DNA of 64,000 nt, taken from assembly GCF_910592395.1 (NCBI RefSeq), contig NC_088314.1, positions 16,219,998 to 16,283,997 of the forward strand, given 5' to 3'. Under the pieces are notes generated by a model, which worked only from the letters and a program-made list of their open reading frames with translations, was not told the DNA's origin and made no database searches. This DNA is from Lineus longissimus (lineage: Eukaryota > Nemertea > Pilidiophora > Heteronemertea > Lineidae). Shown here in pieces: positions 1 through 9,989 of the stretch. The position numbers were made by a program, and so were the translations under genes. The number at the start of each line of letters is the position of its first letter. Positions within the stretch are counted from its first letter, which is position 1.

Positions 1-21
1 CCCTGACCCTGATACCACTAC

Positions 22-65
<44 letters not shown>
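22..65. repeat. (GAT)n microsatellite
   Basis: About 14 uninterrupted copies of the trinucleotide TGA/GAT. It is a plain microsatellite with no reading frame attached. Confidence 0.95.
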
Positions 66-179
66 TAAACTGCGACATCCTTTGCTAGACACCACCGCAT
101 TGAACCGCAGACATTTAGACGTTGGATAAGCATACGGGATAACTTGTTTGCACTCAGAGGTAGATTAACTCAAGACCAT

Positions 180-236
180 AGTGCCGTGTTGCCGTTGTCT
201 CCTCCGTCTTGGAGGAGACAACGGCAACACGGCACT
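180..236. repeat. Perfect 26-bp inverted repeat (hairpin, 5-nt loop)
   Basis: The arm at 180-205 is the exact reverse complement of 211-236, separated by GTCTT. The stem is GC-rich and has no mismatch. It lies about 150 bp upstream of the ATG at 386. Such perfection suggests a very young fold-back insertion, a small-RNA hairpin or a sequencing/assembly fold-back. The sequence alone cannot separate these. Confidence 0.9.
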
Positions 237-385
237 GACGCACAAGGTAGTGTTGCTTCAAGCATTCTATTCCTCGCTAAATGAATTTCCTTCTTTGTTG
301 GCCTATACCGACTGGAACAAGTCCACTTCTGTGTCTTGGACGGACGAATAAGTGGCATGATACTTCAGAGCGACTGACCCTGACC

Positions 386-925
386 ATGCCTTTAACAATA
401 TCAGTATTATTGTTCCTGGGACCTTTATTCCTAGGACTAACATTTCGTTCATACCCGCGGTCATCGCCAATCAATATTTCCGAAGATGTTAAACGTGTTA
501 GCTTTTTTATTTCAGCATACTGGCCCGAAATGGAAAACAATTTGAACAACTGGTTCCTTGAGCGCCGAAGACTTGGTTTCCTTGTTTCCGGTGAGGATAT
601 TAAAGGGCAAGCTGGAAGAGAATTTCGGCAATGGTGGGCAGAGCTTCCGAACGAAACGAAGGCCGAAAGACAAGAACAGAGACCCCTGCGATTACTTGTC
701 CATGCATCTGCACATTGGCTTAATAAATTTATGGAAAGGTGAGCTTTATTCCTCTATTGCATGGATCGGTCTTAACGTACGGAATGGATTGTATTCTTTA
801 ATAAATGCAAATTCCATTTCAGGAAACAAATCGGCTATCGAAGGAAGACCAAAGATTCAAGGGGCCCAAGCTTTGGTTGCCGACTACTACCGGGGAGAGT
901 TTGCAGAACTCATCAGAGACGCTGA
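386..925 (+). CDS. Candidate secreted small protein or peptide precursor, two exons (386-738, 823-925)
   Basis: The ATG at 386 opens a frame beginning with a clear signal peptide: MPLTISVLLFLGPLFLGL is hydrophobic with no charge. Exon 1 ends at 738 before GTGAGC. An acceptor preceded by ATTCCATTTC lies at 821-822, so exon 2 starts at 823. The spliced frame gives 151 aa and stops at 923-925. The mature part is rich in basic residues (an ERRR stretch and an RRKTK stretch) and ends with two cysteines spaced C-x7-C (CRLLPGRVC), followed by RTHQRR. Signal peptide, basic sites and a C-terminal cysteine loop are the layout of a neuropeptide precursor, but I recognise no family. A competing frame, open from 558 to 962 and also open across the same intron, ends in MNNGLNT and cannot be excluded. 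An AATAAA sits at 1228-1233. Confidence 0.4.
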
Positions 926-1227
926 TTTTGATGTCATCATGAACAATGGCTTGAACACCTAAAAAGAACTATTCTTGAATAATATTTTTTGCTCCCAATA
1001 GTGGCAAAATAATCTATGTACCAGATATATTGTGGTGAAGGAACAGTGTGTACTCTGCGGTATATCACACGCCGGCGCCTCAAAGCTCGACCAACTGGGT
1101 CAATTCTTGATAGGCTTTTTCTTATTCTTGATCTCTGGACTAGAATACCTGAAATGAAACAAATTAAAGCATTTTACACCTTGACACCTGTCTTTGACAT
1201 CACAACACATCGCTTGTATTGCAGAAG

Positions 1228-1233
1228 AATAAA
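1228..1233 (+). promoter_or_regulatory. AATAAA, possible poly(A) signal for the 386-925 gene
   Basis: A canonical hexamer about 300 bp after the stop at 925. It is supported only by position and sequence. Confidence 0.3.
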
Positions 1234-1491
1234 ACAATGATGGCCATATGAATTGAAATGGGAAAATAATATGCGTCAGGGTTCAGAATCATTCATGACC
1301 ACAGCCAATCAGGTAAGAGGCCTTGGCCTGTTCAGTGCATATTCTACTGGGAGCGCTCATGCTCCGAATTAATGAACTGGTCCTGGGGTATAAATACTGT
1401 ACATGTAATTGTTGACCATAATCATAAGTGTTTCTCGACATCGTTGGCTAATCAGTCGAATGCGCCCAAGTTCTCCATCTTATTCGTTGTC

Positions 1492-1655
1492 AGTTATACT
1501 AGAATACTCAACTTTAGATGATTCAAATGAAGATCCACTGCGACGATTCCGCAATGTCCTTTCACTGACACCTGAAGCAATTGACCACCAGTTGAATCCA
1601 ATTCCCCAAAGTTGTTTGACTTGGTGTGCAGGGATGTCGATTGATTGGACGACCA
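1492..1655 (+). CDS. Candidate exon, unrecognised
   Basis: An open stretch follows TCGTTGTCAG and ends before GTAATCC. It reads approximately VILEYSTLDDSNEDPLRRF, then continues to a cysteine pair (CLTWC). Composition looks coding-like, with acidic and basic residues and few low-complexity runs, but no family is recognised and the splice signals are mediocre. It could be chance. Confidence 0.15.
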
Positions 1656-1659
1656 GGTA

Positions 1660-2780
1660 ATCCAGTCCTTATGAGTCCATCATGTCCATGATTAGGCGTT
1701 TATTTTTTTCGCACATTTGCTATAGTACCAGTATTTGGCAAACTGGGTGCGGAAGTGATGAGCAAGGATGAAATCGTGTCATCAAATCGTAGTCGAACGT
1801 CAAGCAACAGAACTAACAGATAGTTTAAAAGTGAATTAAGTGAATGATCACCTTGAGTTCGTTGAGCTTCTGTAGCAATGGTGCAGCAATCTTGGCATAG
1901 TGTTTATTCTTCCCCGGTAATATTCAGCAACATTGACCGCAATGTGTTTATTTAGGCATGAGAAGGGTATATTGTAAGAGACTGAAAAGCCTGTGGCACC
2001 CTTTTAAAAAGCTAGGGCGATAAAAAGATATTCCAGATGCAAGCGTCGATGTCCTGTCAGATATGAGACACCCCTATTTGCAAATATGTGTAACTTTATC
2101 TTGCCCACCTAGCTACTAGTACTGCCTATAGATTCCCTTCAGTTTAATGAAACCTTATAGTAACCAGACTGGTTATTCTAAGTTTAAACTTGACTCTTCA
2201 TTGCCATGAAATTAAGGCATTTTACAAATAAACAGTGACATAGATGAAATAAAATTGCAATTTAAGTTGCCAATCAGCGGCCCAATTCCAACCACAATTG
2301 TCGTCATAGGTACTGTCACACGGACAAAAATCGCTCGTTACGATGGCGCTAATATACGGTTTTGCATTGAAGTACAACACTATGCATCATCAGACATGTC
2401 AGAAGAAACGTCGTACATTGAGCATGTAGCCTAGCCCTACCGTATACTGAAACTATTATGTCCATGTCAGAATGTGCATTGCATACATGATACAATGCAC
2501 AGTAATGACTAATATATTGTATGTATGCAGTCTGCAAGCCACCCAACGCGTGGCTGAGACACCATCATGACTTTGCATGCTTACCAGCAGACAGAGCAGA
2601 GACCAATGATCGTGAACTCCCAGTCTATCAGGATTCTAAATGTATATAACATCTATAAATTGGCTGTGGACCATCATCATTCACGATGAACAGATCATGT
2701 AGTAAAACCCAGATGGCGCTGTTATCTCAATTTCCGAAAAATTGCAGATTAGTCATTTTGTGAAATTATCGCCGTTGTGT
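1660..2780. other. Intergenic stretch, nothing recognised
   Basis: AT-rich sequence with only short random frames. No repeat family from elsewhere in the window was spotted in it. Confidence 0.6.
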
Positions 2781-2787
2781 TACATAC

Positions 2788-3009
2788 AGAACCGCACGCA
2801 TTGCCTAAAATCTTTACCTTCACATGTAGAGGAAAACATTTTTTGCGATGTTCTCTCATTATTCATATCCGTCAAGTGGTAAACTTGATCTGGTTCATGG
2901 CATGCTATTTGAGCGATGATACTTGGTAAAATGACCCTCCAGCATGTCTCAGTACTGTCATAATCCTGTCCAACTGCCATCTTTATTTGCACTTCGACGT
3001 TTTGTAGTT
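2788..3009 (-). pseudogene. Half PAN/Apple domain: third copy, alternative exon or remnant
   Basis: In a frame different from the neighbouring PAN exon there is a PAN-like N-terminal half: a first cysteine after IAQIAC, then GKDFRQCVRFC, closely matching MDFRECVLFC of the complete copy next to it. The frame stops right after the second cysteine pair (CM, then stop), exactly where GTATGT would act as a splice donor (2787-2782). With an acceptor at TTATCAG the exon would be 3009-2788 and phase 1 to phase 1, as the complete PAN1 exon is. The second half of the domain was not found, so this is either a decayed duplicate or an alternative exon whose partner is missed. It overlaps the last 27 bases of the upstream PAN2 exon in another frame. 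Confidence 0.5.
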
Positions 3010-3236
3010 CTGATAATATATTTTGCATATTTTGCCTGATTTCAAGAATGAAACATATGTACAGTTTTTCTTGTAACTAATATTACAAAAGAGTACGCAT
3101 TCCCTGAAATCCATGGCTTTAAATTGAATGTCAAGAACAGAAACGCCAAGGTCACGAAGAGGGCGTCGACTTAATTTGAGGCACCGAATTTCTGACTGCT
3201 TCATCAGAATAGTAACACTGAAGTGCTCGACTGGCT
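2983..3236 (-). CDS. PAN protein exon 3 (PAN2, terminal)
   Basis: The acceptor CATATAACATTTTAG precedes 3236. The exon is 254 nt including the TAA at 2983-2985 and encodes a complete six-cysteine PAN domain ending SKCK. Confidence 0.75.
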
Positions 3237-5636
3237 CTAAAATGTTATATGTGGAACAAGGGGAAAATTGGGAATTAAAGAGACATTGAATGGTTTTCAG
3301 GTTAACATGAACTAGAGAAACCGCTAAGAAGACAGAAAAAGGCATCTTACTAGTGTAACACATCACTCTTTTAAATCGCTTTTTGTTCCTCGTAGGGACA
3401 GTTTTCGTTACGTTACCAAACATGCCAAAAGCTAAAAACAGTGCCGTTTTCACAAGCGATGGGTAAATTCTGTTTTAAGTTATTGGTTTAACTTGGTAAA
3501 TTTAACTGACTACAAAGCCGGTGAAAACGACGAAACAGCGACTGTAAGACGCTGTCCTAGCGAAAGTTTAACCTCAAAGTCTTCAGTGATCCAAAAATTC
3601 AACATTGCTTGGATAATATTTCCATGTGTTCGCCACGTTATGTTTCACTGTTTGTTTTATAAAATCACTTGGTTACGTATTAGTAAGATTAGGAAGGCTT
3701 TGCACGTCCCTACAATACGATACTGTTTGCCCGACAGTGTAAGTGTTGAAGTTCCCAAATTTTTGCATATAAGTGTGGTGATGTATTTGCAAGAAAGTTA
3801 AGGAAGAAAATAAATAAGAGTTAGTATTTCCTATTTCATAGTTAATTACTAGTAGCTGATGATTAAGTCCGCCTGGCATTTATGACTAAATTGCTTATCC
3901 ATTTCAGTGAATAATAATGTCCTCTATCATTTATTGTGTTCCTGAGAAGACGTCATTAGAATTATACTTTGAGGTAGTATTTGGCAGAAATGTTTCAGAG
4001 CAACATTCACAATATAAATGAACCGCTTAGAATCTTTTCATGAAATAAAACGGGTATGCCACACGCCTATTCTTTACTTCACGTAGAGGATCACTAAGGA
4101 CTTCAATCTTTCACTGACTCTTTAGGCCACTAATATGCTATATGGCAAAAAATTAATAGTAAGGATCCGTATCAGCTGAGTGTAAATTAATGTAATTTGT
4201 CTTTATAAACTGTATTTTGCACAAAGTGTCACTGCTGGGTTTGATGGATACCTGAATAAAGCTGCACATATGTTTCTGTCCCGCTCTACATACATGTATA
4301 AGTATAACAAACTGGATACTTCCAAAAAAATAGCCAACAATATACTAGTAACAATACGAACACATACCATCGCAGAACCTTTCGAAGTGATAGGCGAACC
4401 TCATAGTATATCCACTACAAGATACAAACAAATTCTTATCTTCTATGGTATGGCGACTAACACTGCTGATGTGACAGTATCCGAATAAATCATGCTGTTT
4501 GTGACGAAATGCCTGACACACACTCGACCCATGTAGTTTTGCTGTGATGTGATAATCAAAAGATAGGCATTTCAAATTATATTGGTTTTTACGGCAGGTT
4601 TCCAAACACTGCTTCAACGTTGAACGATACAATGTTTTGTCGTTGTGATATGTTATCCAGGCGGATCGTATGCATCTAAATTTGACGTTGTGTCTTTGAC
4701 AATTTGCTGTAACGAAGATAGTAAATTGTCATCAAACATTTCGTAGACTTCCCATTAGTCACTGCCTGCTATGCAGTACAATACAGCATGATTGGTGAAA
4801 ACCAATATAATGGTTACATATTTAAGCGAAAATTTGTTGAGAAATCTACTCCCTTTTACGTGACCGTCTTCTGCTCCGAATTCACATCAACAAATGTCAA
4901 AGAAAACATTGCATATTTTTGCGAAACGTATCATAAGCTGTACATGGAAAAGTTGCCTTCAAGTTTTATTTATTGTTTTATAAATACAGTGGAACCTCTA
5001 TTAGCGGACACCTATCAATTAGGAGACCCAGGTTTATAATGATAAGGACACTGTTTTTGGTCCCAAACCCATCATTTTCATTCATAGACCTCTGTAATCA
5101 GGATGCCTCTCTAATAGGGACAGCATATGTCAATCCCATTGGTGTCCTTTATAGAGACGTTCTAGTGTATTGGTAAATCTGGTGATACACCTCAGAATCG
5201 TCCTACCAGATGATACTGACAAATTATTGACATATGACCAGTGTTATGCGAGAATTGCCTGATAACGATAAGTAAGATAAAGCAAAAAGGGGAATGCGGC
5301 TTATTCCGTTCTGAGTTTGGATTGAAGAAAATCTACAAAATCTGCACCGTTCACGAAGATTACAATAGCTGACAACATGAGGAACACACGGTAGAGTTCT
5401 ATCCAAAAACATTACATAATTTCTTAATGAAGAGAATGGGCCAGTTCAGAAAGAAGCCTTTTCATGAACAGTACGCGGTAAGCTGGTCCAATGGACTAAA
5501 GATAAATCGTCCTTTCTCGATTTGACTCACCAATGCCATCCTCCTCTCTGAGCACACAGGTATATTGAAAGTGTGATGTCAAGAAAAGTATCATCAGCAT
5601 TAGTCGTCTAAATAAATGTACGGTGGCCTTCATCAT
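2983..5636 (-). CDS. Secreted protein with two PAN/Apple domains, three exons
   Basis: Exons are 5636-5531, 4706-4368 and 3236-2983. The joins are phase 1 throughout (g|ca gives Ala, g|ag gives Glu) and give 232 aa with no internal stop. Residues 1-26 are a signal peptide (MMKATVHLFRRLMLMILFLT and on). PAN1 occupies about residues 37-145, with LKQCLETC, NLKCLSFDYH and SVCQAF as landmarks. PAN2 occupies about residues 160-232, with six cysteines in the order IRC, REC, LFC, KNC, KIC, SKC, and ends one residue before the stop. PAN/Apple modules bind proteins or carbohydrates outside the cell; no enzyme domain is present, so a binding or adhesive role is inferred. The gene points away from the astacin gene at 12686, which carries the same module. 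The stop overlaps an AATAAA, an odd place for a poly(A) signal. Family assignment is by cysteine pattern read by eye. Confidence 0.75.
4368..4706 (-). CDS. PAN protein exon 2 (PAN1)
   Basis: The acceptor TTCGTTACAG precedes 4706; the donor GTATGT follows 4368. The exon is 339 nt, phase 1 to phase 1, and encodes one whole PAN domain plus a short tail with extra cysteines (VSC, RFC). Confidence 0.75.
4987..5167. mobile_element. pogo/Tigger-like MITE (copy 1)
   Basis: It starts CAGTGGAACCTC after a TA and ends with GTTCTAGTG before a TA. The inside carries inverted GGACACC / GGTGTCC words. CAGTRGAACCTC ends with TA target duplication are typical of pogo/Tigger-type DNA transposons. No transposase frame. 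It lies in the intron between PAN exons 1 and 2. A sister copy is at 23076. Confidence 0.75.
5531..5636 (-). CDS. PAN protein exon 1 (signal peptide)
   Basis: Minus-strand ATG at 5636 (a second ATG follows at 5633). The exon encodes 35 codons plus one base, with a hydrophobic core LMLMILFLT after a basic FRR. It ends before GTGAGT (plus 5525-5530). Confidence 0.7.
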
Positions 5637-6665
5637 GATACCGCCAATCACGTATCTCCGTTGGCTGAAGGAACCTGAATGTTGGTGGTTCACTGAAAAG
5701 GTTGGATTGATCGAGGACCACAATTGAATCACTGAGAAAATACTTGAAAACAGGTTTTTGTTTTCTAATGACGTAAATCTTAGTCCCTGGGCTGGTCACG
5801 CCATGCACATGCGCTAGTTTCATTTATCTAAACCGTTTCTAAATATTCAAGAAATATTAAATATCGTACACATTGTCGTTCGATGCCATTCAATGTATTC
5901 AAACAATGAGTTTGCCGTCTTCGCCTTTGTGTCGATTTCGATTAATCAACGATTACACGGGTCCATGTATACGCCAGTCATTATACTGTATGAGCTACAT
6001 TTTAAATGACCTTTATATATGTATTTCCTTCAGAATGAGCAGCAACATAGTGTGACGGAGCGGGGTTAGGGCAATGTACTCGGGCCTGGTCACGAATATA
6101 ATATAAAGAATTCCACAAATCAAGTCCACTAAACTTTACCAGAGTCCTTCTCAACAACATAACCTATTGTCCAGAACACAGGGCACAAGCCCAAGTTTTA
6201 AAACATGTAGTATAATAAATGTACAGGAGTATGGTAAGTGGACATCTGAAAAGAAAGTTACATGGTTACAAATTCAGCCTAACCAGGGACAAACAAAAAC
6301 AAAATAAAAACTATAGCAGCTTCACTGAGCTGACTTATAAGACAGGCCTGTGACGACCACTTCATTACACATAGGTCTTAAAAATCAAAAACAGTCTCTG
6401 GGCTGTTATGAAGTGCAATAAGACGCATTTACGACAACTACTATACACCATTGATCATATAGATCTCCTAAAATTTATTTTTAGGCAAAAGGGACAGACA
6501 CAAACACGACCGACCAGTCCCTAAATGTCCATATTGGTCACATGAACATGACCAATCCACTCCAGTTTGTGCCTTGGAAACTACCGTGATTGTGAGAACA
6601 AGTCCATTTTCAATTGTCTCACCCACTCTATGTTCCTGCGTTATTTGAAATAGGTGAATTATTAG

Positions 6666-6785
6666 CTCCATTGCCGCAATTCACTTGGTAAATCATGTAA
6701 CTACTGCCCGCTATAGAAATCATTCCTGCAATCAAATTTCGATTTTATCTGACACTGTACTATTCGAAGGACCAAGCTAGGTATC
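6666..6785 (+). repeat. Direct repeat, copy 1 of 2 (120 bp)
   Basis: It begins CTCCATTGCCGCAATTCACT and ends AAGCTAGGTAT. Nearly identical to 7366-7480, differing by small indels and a few substitutions. It suggests a local duplication or two copies of one mobile element. Confidence 0.85.
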
Positions 6786-7365
6786 TCTGCTACACTGTGT
6801 GTTGCAAATAGGTATTTCATTTCCTACCATTAGGATGATATTAGAATTTCAACTGGCACATCACATCAACACACAGGCAAAAATACGGATGCGCGGCCTT
6901 TCGGGTGCCGGATCAATGATGTTATAACAAGTAAAATATCGTTAAAGGGCACACTTCCAACGCATTTTCCCCTTTTAGACGGCGGTATTTTGTCCAGCTA
7001 AGCAAAGGCTTCTCAATGGATTTGTAGAAAATCATTCTTCATGGTTTATCAGTCAACAACAGCTCTATCTTTTGCAGTACATTACAGTGTCGTTAATCAG
7101 CTAAATCTTGGTGATGACCCGGGAGCAGCAGCGAGTTAGTCCTTGAGTCAGTTACTTCGTGGTTAGCGTGCTGCCATTTAATCAGATCCTTTTTGTTACC
7201 TTACCGAATTGTAAAAAAATCATGAGATTCAGTGTTAGTTTTCACTCCTACGTCATCATGAGGATGATGAGTGTATCAAAATCCACTGATTATACAAGAA
7301 TGAGTCATATTAAGTTGGCTCTTGCTTGAGGTACGGGACCCGTATCCCTCGGTCAAAAGCTATGC

Positions 7366-7480
7366 CTCCATTGCCGCAATTCACTTGGTAAATCATGTAA
7401 CTGCCTGCTAGAAATCATTCCTGCAATCAAAAATCGATTTTGTCTGACAATGTACTATTCGAAGGACCAAGCTAGGTATT
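7366..7480 (+). repeat. Direct repeat, copy 2 of 2 (115 bp)
   Basis: Partner of 6666-6785, in the same orientation, about 700 bp downstream. Confidence 0.85.
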
Positions 7481-7577
7481 TTGGAGTGAAAGTTAGCCTT
7501 TTTTATAAAAATTGATGAAATATTATCGCAAAATTCGAAGCAAAATCAGAGGCAGAAAATTTTAAAAAGGCCATTAT

Positions 7578-7593
7578 GGGATTCGAACCGGGG
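7578..7593 (-). other. tRNA-like box B word
   Basis: On the minus strand it reads CCGGTTCGAATCCC, the pol III box B consensus. No cloverleaf and no convincing box A upstream were found, so it is at most the remnant of a tRNA-derived SINE. Confidence 0.25.
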
Positions 7594-9066
7594 ACGAGGA
7601 ATCGCTACACCGTGATCCTATTCCACAAAGGATAGTTTGAGATCCGCAACATATAAAAAGCTTCTTATTTTTTGCCAAATACATGTAAGTCATCAAATAT
7701 GGGACTGTTTTTTTCCGCTCGTAATGTAATAAGTCGAATCTTCCTGTCTCACCAAAAGGTATCATTCACGACCTGACAGTCATGACTCGTTTGCACTCTC
7801 CAGAGAATGGCTCCTCCAGTGTGCAAAACTCATTAGCACTGGCGAAAACATTCCGCTGAGGAGTGATGTCGTAATCGGCTTGTGATGACCGACGCTAGCT
7901 CTGGATGCTTGGTTTGAAGTGCCCGCTTTTCAAAAAGTGCTGGAAATATGTAAACCCCAACGTTAAGCATTATTTATCAAACCAAGATGGACCAATTACC
8001 CTACAGTGCCACGTATTACGGTTACCCGAAAGACTATGACGTATGACTGTCCACAGTTTATGTTATTTCACTATTGGTTTAATTGTGGAACTGAAGAACC
8101 CCTTTTCTGAAGAGTAGGCGAGTTGACGCTGGTGACGCGGTATACATCCGTCCTTTGGGCTTGTCGTGAAGGATACCTACAGAGACAACACGGCTGCTAT
8201 GTAAACTATATAAGCTCATACCTAATTAAAACCGCCGCAAAAAAACAATCATAGCCAGGTCGATTATTATCAAAGACAGACATTTCATAACATATAGCGC
8301 GTTTGTACGGCAAGCAGTAATTGGGCACAAGTCACCGGAGGAATCGTATCCCCATTCATGATATATTATTGATACGAATAAGTCGTCACATGGTTTTTCT
8401 TTGTGTTCCATCGTACGCGGAAACGTACAAGTTTTGCTATAAATTGTCTATCTCAAACTCATCAACAGGGCAGCTTGCGGATTGTAGCGGTAGGAAAAAA
8501 GCGCCAAGTCAGAGCGTCGCTTGCATCCGAGTGTCGGAATTTCATCAACGTCGTAGAATCGTTATTCAAACACGCGTTTCCATTGGTTGTTATCCAGCGC
8601 CACACTGCTATCGGTAATTGCCGTTATACCAATTATGCTTCCGCCCGCTGCAGGTTTAATAAATTTCACAATAAACACGTAGTGTGTGTGACAGCGTAAA
8701 ATAGATATGAAATCGTTAGGAACTTATAGACTTATAAAACTTGTTTAGAATATGTTTGATTTGAATACACAACACATTTGCAGGTGTGTTAAGTATTCGG
8801 TAACAGCCGCTCTTCGCAGAAGATTTTATTGCTTTTTTCAAGGGTTTTTGTAATGTCGTAGGAGAGAAAACATCCAAATATCAGAATGCTTTAGGTACGT
8901 GCTTGAGGTACGCTGCATCGGAAAGGATCATAATCTTCTTTGTGGTAGATCAGAGCATAGAGCAAACTGCTATCGCTACTGCCTCGTTGACCAAGGACAT
9001 CCTATGAGGCCGGTAGTTTCTATTCTAAGTACGTGTTACAGGTCAGCATAGCATATTGAATTCCAC

Positions 9067-9470
9067 TTAAAGGACCAATGGCATTATCAAAGGCATTTTT
9101 ACCAAGCTGTCGACTGCCTAGTTAACTTCATCAAATAACAGACAAAATCAAAAATTGGCTGAATTATCACACTATTCCGAGTTTAATCCCGATTGAAGCC
9201 TCATCCTTGAGGATGCCGTTTTTGTGTGGATCAATGCACGGCAACGCACAGCACGGAGACGAACATTTACACTACATGTACTACTATACGCGCGCCCACG
9301 TCACGTGCATGCTGTTGGCGTTCGAGTTACCCACTTCTGCGGCAACAAGAAAAACGTTACGTTGTAAGTAAACCGGATCCGAACTCTGCGTGCACTCTGG
9401 AGTTGTATAACGAATAACTCATTTTCTAGAGCTGAAATACAATTAGAATAAGAGCACTTTCAGAAATGGC
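9067..9470 (+). repeat. Dispersed repeat family A, degenerate copy
   Basis: It starts TTAAAGGACCAATGGCATTA and ends with an AACGAATAACTC...GAGCTGAAA block, matching the copies at 16591 and 61199. The middle is diverged. No coding frame. Confidence 0.7.
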
Positions 9471-9639
9471 CAGATTATAGCGCTGATTGAGCCGTTCTCC
9501 TGTCTGAAATGTTTCAGGACAGACATGAAGGGTTTAAAGTGTCAAGTCATATGATATCCTATAGCATAATTGATATCATGCTATGAACCCTAAACATTGT
9601 AACTTTTTATTCGTCATAATTATAGCTGATGTACTGGAT

Positions 9640-9980
9640 CCACTCACCGATAAGATGCCAAGCCTGACAATACTCGATTTCTGCTACCGCCTCGATGGTA
9701 GAGTCAAACAACCGGGCATAATAGTGGGCCTTTCGCAGCCATAACAGGGGTGGGGGATTGTCTTCGTTTCTTCCGATTGGTCTTTGATTGTAAAATTAAA
9801 AGTTCCGCTGTAGAGTCATGACTATTCATGACGACTACGTTGTAACTCTTGAATAGATATCCCACCCCTTTTATGGCTGCGAAAGGCCTATACTATTGTG
9901 TTGGGCTGTTTAGACTCTACCCATCGAGGCGGTGTTACAAATCGGGTATTGTCGGGCTTGGGATCTTATTGGTGAGTGGG
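9640..9980. mobile_element. Fold-back element with about 115-bp inverted arms
   Basis: The left arm 9640-9755 and the right arm 9861-9980 are imperfect reverse complements. Shared blocks include CCTTTCGCAGCCATAA and ACCGCCTCGATGG, with about 105 bp between the arms. No transposase; it looks like a hairpin MITE or an inverted duplication. Confidence 0.8.
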
Positions 9981-9989
9981 TCGAGTCTA

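Larger units (their letters stand above)
5640..9060. other. Divergent intergenic region, no gene recognised
   Basis: About 3.4 kb between the PAN gene start and the first dispersed repeat. Only short frames, the 6666/7366 repeat pair and a tRNA-like box B word are seen. Confidence 0.6.

Noticed and set aside
558-962. Continuous 134-aa frame starting at TTG
   Set aside because: No ATG, crosses a well-formed intron (GTGAGC ... TTTCAG); kept only as the alternative frame of the gene at 386.
7574-7650. Minus-strand tRNA gene suggested by GGTTCGAATCCC
   Set aside because: No acceptor stem or D arm could be formed; only the box B word is present.
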